This document shows, one piece after another, positions 58,430-64,000 of a stretch of 64,000 bases of DNA (the first letter of the stretch is position 1; every line of letters starts with the position of its first letter). The stretch is from assembly GCA_035610365.1 (NCBI GenBank), contig CM069438.1, positions 55,362,837-55,426,836 of the forward strand, in the 5' to 3' direction. The notes below the pieces were generated by a model. The model saw only the letters and a program-made list of their open reading frames with translations. It was not told where the DNA came from and searched no databases. This DNA is from Aquatica leii. Its lineage: Eukaryota > Arthropoda > Insecta > Coleoptera > Lampyridae. The position numbers were made by a program, and so were the translations under genes.

Positions 58430-59750
58430 CATTGTAAAGTTTTTCAACAGAACTCCGTTTGCGGAGCACAGAATTCCATTATCAGATAATACTCCAATTT
58501 TGGTACTTCCCTACCGCTTAGCTCCTTCTAAAAAGGAAGTTCTCAGAAAGGAACTAGACAACTTACTCAAACACAAAATAATAGAACAGTGCAAATCGCT
58601 TTTCGCTTCTCCGGTAGTACTGGTACTAAAAAAGGATGGAACCAATACATTTTGTGTCGACTATAGATGTAAAAACTCATTTACTCGTTCGGACCAATAC
58701 CCGCTCCCGAGAATAGACGATCTACTCCATTCCACGTATAATGTCGCCTACATGTCCGCGCTTGACTTGAAATGCGGATACCATCAAGTCCCAGTTAAGT
58801 TAGAAGATCGAGACAAGACTGCATTCATTACGCCATTTAGCACATTTAGATATAAAATGATGCCTTTCGGTCTTAAAACAGCACCTGCAACGTTCCAACG
58901 TTTGATAGACCGATTCCAATCAGGTCTACAACATATTTCGATGTTTGCCTATCTGGATGACCTAATATACTTTCTTGTTCGTTTGAAGCACATCTAATAC
59001 ACCTAAGAGAAGTTTTTGCTCGTCTGAAATTGTTTAACCTAACGCTGAACCGTGCTAAATGTATTAAATACCTAAGACATATCCTTACGATAGAAGGTAT
59101 ATCTCTAAACCCAGCTAAAATTATCGCAATAACGTCCATGCCCGATCCAAAGAATGTGAAACAGTTATTGACTTTTCTTCAAACATGCTTTTGCTTCAGA
59201 AGGTTTGTGGAAAACTTCGCGCAAATCGCTAAGCCTCTTAGCAGCTTGACCAGAAATAGCAGTGGGGTCTTGAGCAAAACGCATCATTCGAGAGGCTTAA
59301 AGAATTGCTGACAACCAGTCCAATTCTGCGCCAGGCCAACTCTATGCAACCGTATGTACTATGCACAAACGCTAGCTCCTACGCAATAGGTGCGGCTCTA
59401 CTCCAAGGGAAAGGACCGGAGGAAAAACCGATAGAATAGGCCAGCCGATTGCTGACGTCCGCGGAAATGAACTACCACACGATCGAGAGAGAAGCTCTTA
59501 GTATTGTGTAGGTAGTAAACAAATTCCGAGACTACATTGAAGGTTTCCCTTTTGTACTCAAGAGTGACCACCAACCACTGCGATGGCTGGTGTCATTAAA
59601 ATCTTCAAGTGGAAGATTAGCCAGCTGGACCTTGGCTCTATAACCATACGACTTAAAAATAGAATACACACCAGGCCGCAGCAATGCCTTTGCTGACACA
59701 ATGTCGAGACCACCTTGCCACGATACTGATGCAACTGAGTGCGAAGTTTG
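58430..59750 (+). pseudogene. Gypsy Pol: reverse transcriptase and RNase H
   Basis: The frame opens with YRLAPSKKEVLRKELDNLLK and HKIIEQCKSLFASPVVLVLK, followed by YPLPRIDDLL, ALDLKCGYHQVPV and FGLKTAPATFQRLID, and the active site MFAYLDDLIYF. A frameshift follows at about 58975. Then LNRAKC, YLRHILTIEGISLNPAK and CFCFRRFVENFAQIAKPLSS complete the polymerase. RNase H shows CTNASSYAIGAALLQGKG, EMNYHTIEREALSIV and LKSDHQPLRWLV, with three in-frame stops before PGRSNAFADTMSR. No protease was clearly seen before it. Confidence 0.9.
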
Positions 59751-59755
59751 CTTAG

Positions 59756-60988
59756 TATAAAACGAATAATAGATGCTCTTGAGGATTTTGAACCGAACGA
59801 ACTGGATGCTCGCAGATGGAGTGATCGAGGTTACGTAATATTAAATGGTATACTGTACAGGTACTCTCCTGGCCACGATGGAGAAGACGCCCAACAAGTC
59901 GTCCCAAATCAGAAATTACAACCGTACTGAACGAAGTGCACGATTTACCTCTAAAACCCCAAGGCCTAGTACAAACTCCAGTGCAAGCCCAACGATTTGG
60001 GGCAATCTCAATCGACTTATTTGGCCTTTTACCTGAGGCACCAACTAGTGAAAAGTGGATATTTATTGTTAAAGATACGTTTAGCAGATACATAGAACTT
60101 TTTCCACTCGAAGCTGCAACAGCCGAAGCTTGTGCCCGATATTTGATAGAAGAAGTACTACTATGATATGGTGTACTTTACCGAGTAATAAGTGACAATA
60201 GTCTTCAATTTGTAAGCGATGTTATGCAAAAAGTTGCTCTAGTCCTTAACTTCAAACAGCAACTCATTCTTTCCCGTTATCCTGCCGCTAACCCGGTCGA
60301 ACGTAAAAATCGAGATCTTAAAACGCAACTCGTGATTCTAACCAAAAGTGATCATACCAGCTGAAGAGACAAACTTGCGTGTGTACGGTTCGCGATCAAC
60401 ACATCTCGTTGTCAATCAACCGGATTTACTCCCGCATATCTAACGCGTGAACTGCGTACTCCAGAGGATGTGGAACGCGATTTATGTCAGATCATAAACA
60501 ATGAGAATTTTGTTCCGCAAATAACTCCGTACTTACGTACGTTAGCGTATGCTTTAAGTCAACCTCGCGAAAACCATGAACTTTCTCAGGATTCGCCGAT
60601 CAGTCGCGTGACAACGTCCCGCCTTTCCGAGTGAACGATCGTGTGTTTATAGACACTCACGTGTTGAGCAATGCCAAAGCTTGACTAACATCGAAGTTCG
60701 TACCCCAACGAGATAGACCTTATATAATGATCAAGGTAGTAAGCCCGACATCTTACTAGGTCCCTACACCCGATAATCCAACGGTTCCGTTAGGGACATA
60801 CCACGTATCAGTCCTAACTCCGTATGCTTTCCCTGCGGAGGACGAGACCCTGGCATTGCATTCCACGCGGAAGAGGGGACGACCTCTTAAACCCAATGCT
60901 GTGCCAAAGCTATGTGCCAATCCACCTACTTCGACTCCCGTCAGATCTTCGACGAGGGTCCCCAAGAAAAAGGTTTTATACGAATAGA
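59756..60988 (+). pseudogene. Gypsy Pol: integrase and C-terminal tail
   Basis: VHDLPLKPQGLVQTPVQAQR precedes FGAISIDLFGLLPEAP (first Asp), FIVKDTFSRYIELFPLEAAT and the second Asp in VISDNSLQFVSDVM after one stop (TGA at about 60164). The catalytic Glu is in YPAANPVERKNRDLK, at a D35E-like distance. TGFTPAYLTRELRTPEDVER follows. A shift near 60630 leads to NDRVFIDTHVLSNAKA and the tail ending PVRSSTRVPKKKVLYE. Catalytic residues survive but the frame does not. Confidence 0.88.
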
Positions 60989-61048
60989 AATCTAACGTTC
61001 TATTGTACTCCATCCAAGGCCGTTAATGTGGTACAAAGAGGGAGAAAT

Positions 61049-61132
61049 GTAACGCCACTGACTGTGTTGTGTTGTTTATGGTAAAATAAAGCCAACAAAA
61101 CAATTACAGCCCCCTTACAATACGTCCTTACA
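61049..61132 (+). repeat. 3-prime LTR (84 bases)
   Basis: TGTAACGCC to CCTTACA, preceded by the purine tract. It differs from the 5-prime LTR by several substitutions and a 9-base length difference, indicating an old insertion. Confidence 0.85.
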
Positions 61133-61293
61133 AATGGAATTTGTGACCTATGACATTCAAGTTGATTACAAGTAAAATATAGAGAATTTCCTATGTTCAA
61201 TTTAACTAAAGGTAACGTTTTAACTTTGAAAAAAAATTCTGTGTAATTTTATGCAATTTTTATTAAGTTAAACTATTAAAAAAAAAACAAAGT

Positions 61294-61312
61294 GGCGCCC
61301 AACGTGGGGCTC
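61294..61312 (+). promoter_or_regulatory. Primer-binding site of another LTR element
   Basis: GTGGCGCCCAACGTGGGGC follows an A-rich run 160 bases after the Gypsy element. Its LTR should lie just before it, but only AT-rich DNA of unclear origin is present, and no gag or pol follows in 61313-63330. Confidence 0.7.
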
Positions 61313-63339
61313 AGTTAATGCAAGAAAAGCGTTCTCTAACTTTTGTACAAAATAATGGATATTATTATAAAATATCTTTAAACAAAAGTTATAGTTATTT
61401 ACAAAGTTAAAACAAAGCAAAAAAAAACAAACAGAAGCTTTTCCGTGTGATCACATCTCATAATGTACGTAACATATTTTTACTTGTTTGTGTTTGTTGT
61501 AGATTGTAACTCTATGGTTTTAAGTTTGTTTTATGTTTAAATATTTTATGTCTTACTCTATTAGATACTTAATTTATAACTTTTTTGTATTATGTTTTAG
61601 AGTAGTTTGTCAAAAAAAACTTTTTGTGTCAATCATTTTCATAAATTTTTTTGACAATTAACAAATTGTGCAATATAATAAATTTTATTGTAGGTATTCT
61701 TACTGTTAATTTTGGTTTTTAAGACCTACGTATTGCTTATTGCACCTGATACTTGAACCTGCCGTGAATTTAACAAATTCTGAATTGTGTGTGATATTAA
61801 CAATTTTTTGGTATTATATATTTACCCTTATTTAGATTGTTCATAAACGTTTAGTTTAAGTTGTTGTAATCTCTAGTATAAATTACTCACATATTATGTT
61901 ATGTTTAAGATTTAGTTTTGTTTGTGTTTACATTAAATTCCTATTATTGGGGCTGAACTGTTGATAAATATACGCGTATACTACTATTATTATTATATTA
62001 CATCTATTTTTTTTACATGTTTAACTATAATTTTTGATTTGTTTCTTGTAGTCGGTGATGCAAGCGTTGTAAAATTTTGATATTTTTTTAATGTTTTAAA
62101 ATTAACTTTAATTATACATCCAGTGTTGTTTTTTAGTCAATACAAACTGAATTTCATTGGCAATTTAAAAGTAACATTGGTTTGTTTCTTTAATCGGAAA
62201 CCGTTGACTAACAATTTAGTTTTTATTGAACATAATACTGCTTTAGTTACTATGTTCTAGTATAAAACAAATTTGATTTGTAAAAAACAAAACAGTTTCG
62301 ATTCTTTGAAACTGCACAAAATCAAAAATGTTAACATTTCAAAAAACGGTACACATCCTATACATACTAACCGCAATAGTTACGATATTTACACAATGGA
62401 ACAGATTTGAAATGCAAATACCGTTTTGGTTTTGAATTTTTGTAACGGAAACAGTTATTTTACATAGCATTTTTGGGATATAACTCAAACACACTAATTA
62501 TTGGGTGTTTTAACAAAATGCTTTTTGTTACTAATGTTCGCTCTTTTACCAAACTTGGATCAGAATGATTCTCGCTTTGGCGTTTATACCTGAAGATCAC
62601 GTAAGCGATGCATTCGCCGAATTATATGAAAGCAAAGGATTTCTTAAAAATGCAGTACTCATAACATTTATGTGACATGATTATACTCACACTTTTAACA
62701 ATTTTAGGGGATTGGTTTGGATATGCCATTAGCTGATTGCATGCCAAGAAAGAAACCGTAAATAATCTCTATTTATTATCTTATAATTTATGTTCGTATG
62801 AAACGTAAATAAGAGCGACTTAAATATATATGTTGTTGATTGATTCATGTAGATTTGCTTGTGTAATTATTTAAAATTAGCACCGGTGCGCTGTGCTTCT
62901 GATTGCCTAATTGTTAGATTTGCATTTATTTAATTTTTATTCTTTGCTTGTTTATTAAATTATATTCTCATATTTTAATACTTTTAACTCATGTATCTAC
63001 ATGCATGAAGTATTGCTTACGCTAAAAATCTGCTAATACGAGATTTATTTGTCTTATACTTTGTAATTACTAATTGTTAATTTTAGTCTATTTTATATTG
63101 CTATTGACAGATTTAAACAGAATCTGTAGTGTATGTTTTCCCGTTTTGGCGCTTTTTTTATATAATAATTAGCACATCAAGGATTACCTACGACTCACTC
63201 TCCAAAGTTCAAAAGTGCAGCTTACTACACTAAGTTACGGTTATATTAACGTAACGAATCGTTCGTAAATTTATCTACAATTATCATTAAAAAGTCCCGA
63301 GTTCACTAGCTTAGGCAGAGAGATTGCGTTCAAACGACA
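61313..63339. other. AT-rich sequence, no gene recognised
   Basis: It may be decayed internal sequence of the element whose primer-binding site is at 61294. CCTACGACTCACTCTCC at 63186 matches 13620, showing that a dispersed repeat edge is present. Confidence 0.35.
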
Positions 63340-64000
63340 TCAAGTGCAACAATTTTACAAAACTGGAGTGACTAACGCGCACAAACCTCAAAAGAAAATT
63401 GCTCGTGAAGGGCAAAATCAAATTTCTAAAACTACTTTTGCAAAACGTGGAATACTGGTAACAATGTGATGCGCTATACACATATTAAGAGGTTTAGTGC
63501 CACCATGTTTTACATTTCTTTGTGTGAGAATGCAGGTTTACATGACCTACAGTGCCACCAATTACAACCACTAGACGTATCGGTTTTTAATCTACTTAAG
63601 AAATATTATAATGAACAGGCACAAACAAATTCATTTAAACATATACCGGGTTAATTTGTCAGAGCTTTTAAATATAACCAAAAGGTTTTTTTCTACCAAA
63701 ATTTATTCATTCAACACACATTTATTGAAACGTCTCTATTTTGCATGAGCAAAAATTACAAACAGACCGTATTCGGAAGAAGAACAAAAACCTGAAAAAG
63801 AACTAGATATAGATGACCCAACCGCTTTATCTGGTACATCTTTATCTCACCAGGTGTCAATTTTAATTGCATTGGAAATTGCTTAAAAATGTCACCATTA
63901 CAACACATCTGATGATGAAAAAGGAACAGAAAGTCTGGTCGGACAAGAATCTTAACCAACACTCAGATAAAAGAAACCATTGAGAAGAAAAGCTTTAGAT
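63340..64000 (+). pseudogene. Second pogo-like transposase remnant, cut by the window end
   Basis: TGVTNAHKPQKKIAREGQNQ and FAKRGILVTM match the stretch after the first catalytic Asp of pogo-like transposases. A large deletion then leads to CHQLQPLDVSVFNLLKKYYN with EQAQTN. Near the end RILTNTQIKETIEKK matches the C-terminal RILTDT motif that is also present at 42493. Frames change repeatedly. It is more decayed than, and not identical to, the copy at 40975. Confidence 0.8.

Larger units (their letters stand above)
57186..61132 (+). mobile_element. Ty3/Gypsy retrotransposon (Mdg3/micropia-like), nearly full length
   Basis: It has the order LTR, primer-binding site, gag, reverse transcriptase, RNase H, integrase, C-terminal tail, polypurine tract (AAGAGGGAGAAA at 61036) and LTR, in 3947 bases. 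LTRs are only 75 and 84 bases. Frameshifts and stops occur in both genes. No matching target duplication is visible (AAAGA before, AATGG after), so the flanks may have been rearranged or mutated. Confidence 0.9.

Overview
The window is nuclear DNA of an arthropod, most likely an insect. It is strongly AT-rich, intron-rich and dominated by decayed transposable elements. The one host gene I can identify is on the minus strand. Five exons (38638-38889, 25129-25304, 25022-25075, 12171-12335, 11966-12121) join in frame across consensus splice sites and encode part of the extracellular amino-terminal domain of a kainate-type ionotropic glutamate receptor. Two of its introns are about 13 kb and hold much of the mobile DNA. 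Two others are only 49 and 53 bases. The start of the gene (beyond 38889) and its ligand-binding and membrane parts (below 11966) were not found. I cannot name the species.

Layout. 1-960: an LTR-like repeat, again at 12840-13600. 1020-11560: a very AT-rich block of nested inverted repeats around two arrays of a roughly 172-base tandem repeat. 13740-18700: a degenerate Ty3/Gypsy element on the minus strand, interrupted by a plus-strand LTR with primer-binding site (15250-16502). 19006-22802 (minus) and 29700-33790 (plus): two copies of one purine-rich APE-type LINE, one in each giant intron. 26200-27434: palindromic DNA elements including a 202-base MITE. 33880-34690: remnant of another LINE. 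34896-37680: solo LTR carrying a deleted Tc1/mariner-type element.

Upstream of the recognised exons: 40310-43265, a pogo-like DNA transposon; 43390-44640, a minus-strand LINE reverse-transcriptase remnant; 44840-46520, a Penelope-like element split by a solo LTR; 47830-51870, an RTE-type LINE also split by a solo LTR of that family; 52190-52335, another Penelope-like GIY-YIG fragment; 54492-54890, an unrecognised 132-codon ORF; 57186-61132, a nearly full-length but inactivated Gypsy element of the Mdg3/micropia kind with LTRs of only about 80 bases; 63340-64000, a second pogo-like remnant.

Nearly every transposon ORF has frameshifts or stops, so most of this DNA is fossil. Points of most interest are: the palindromic satellite block; an LTR family with three insertions, each with a matching 4-base target duplication; a 63-base perfect inverted repeat around a hammerhead-like core inside one LINE; inverted LINE copies in the introns flanking two small receptor exons; and about 150-base direct repeats flanking one LINE. 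I found no tRNA, rRNA or CRISPR array.
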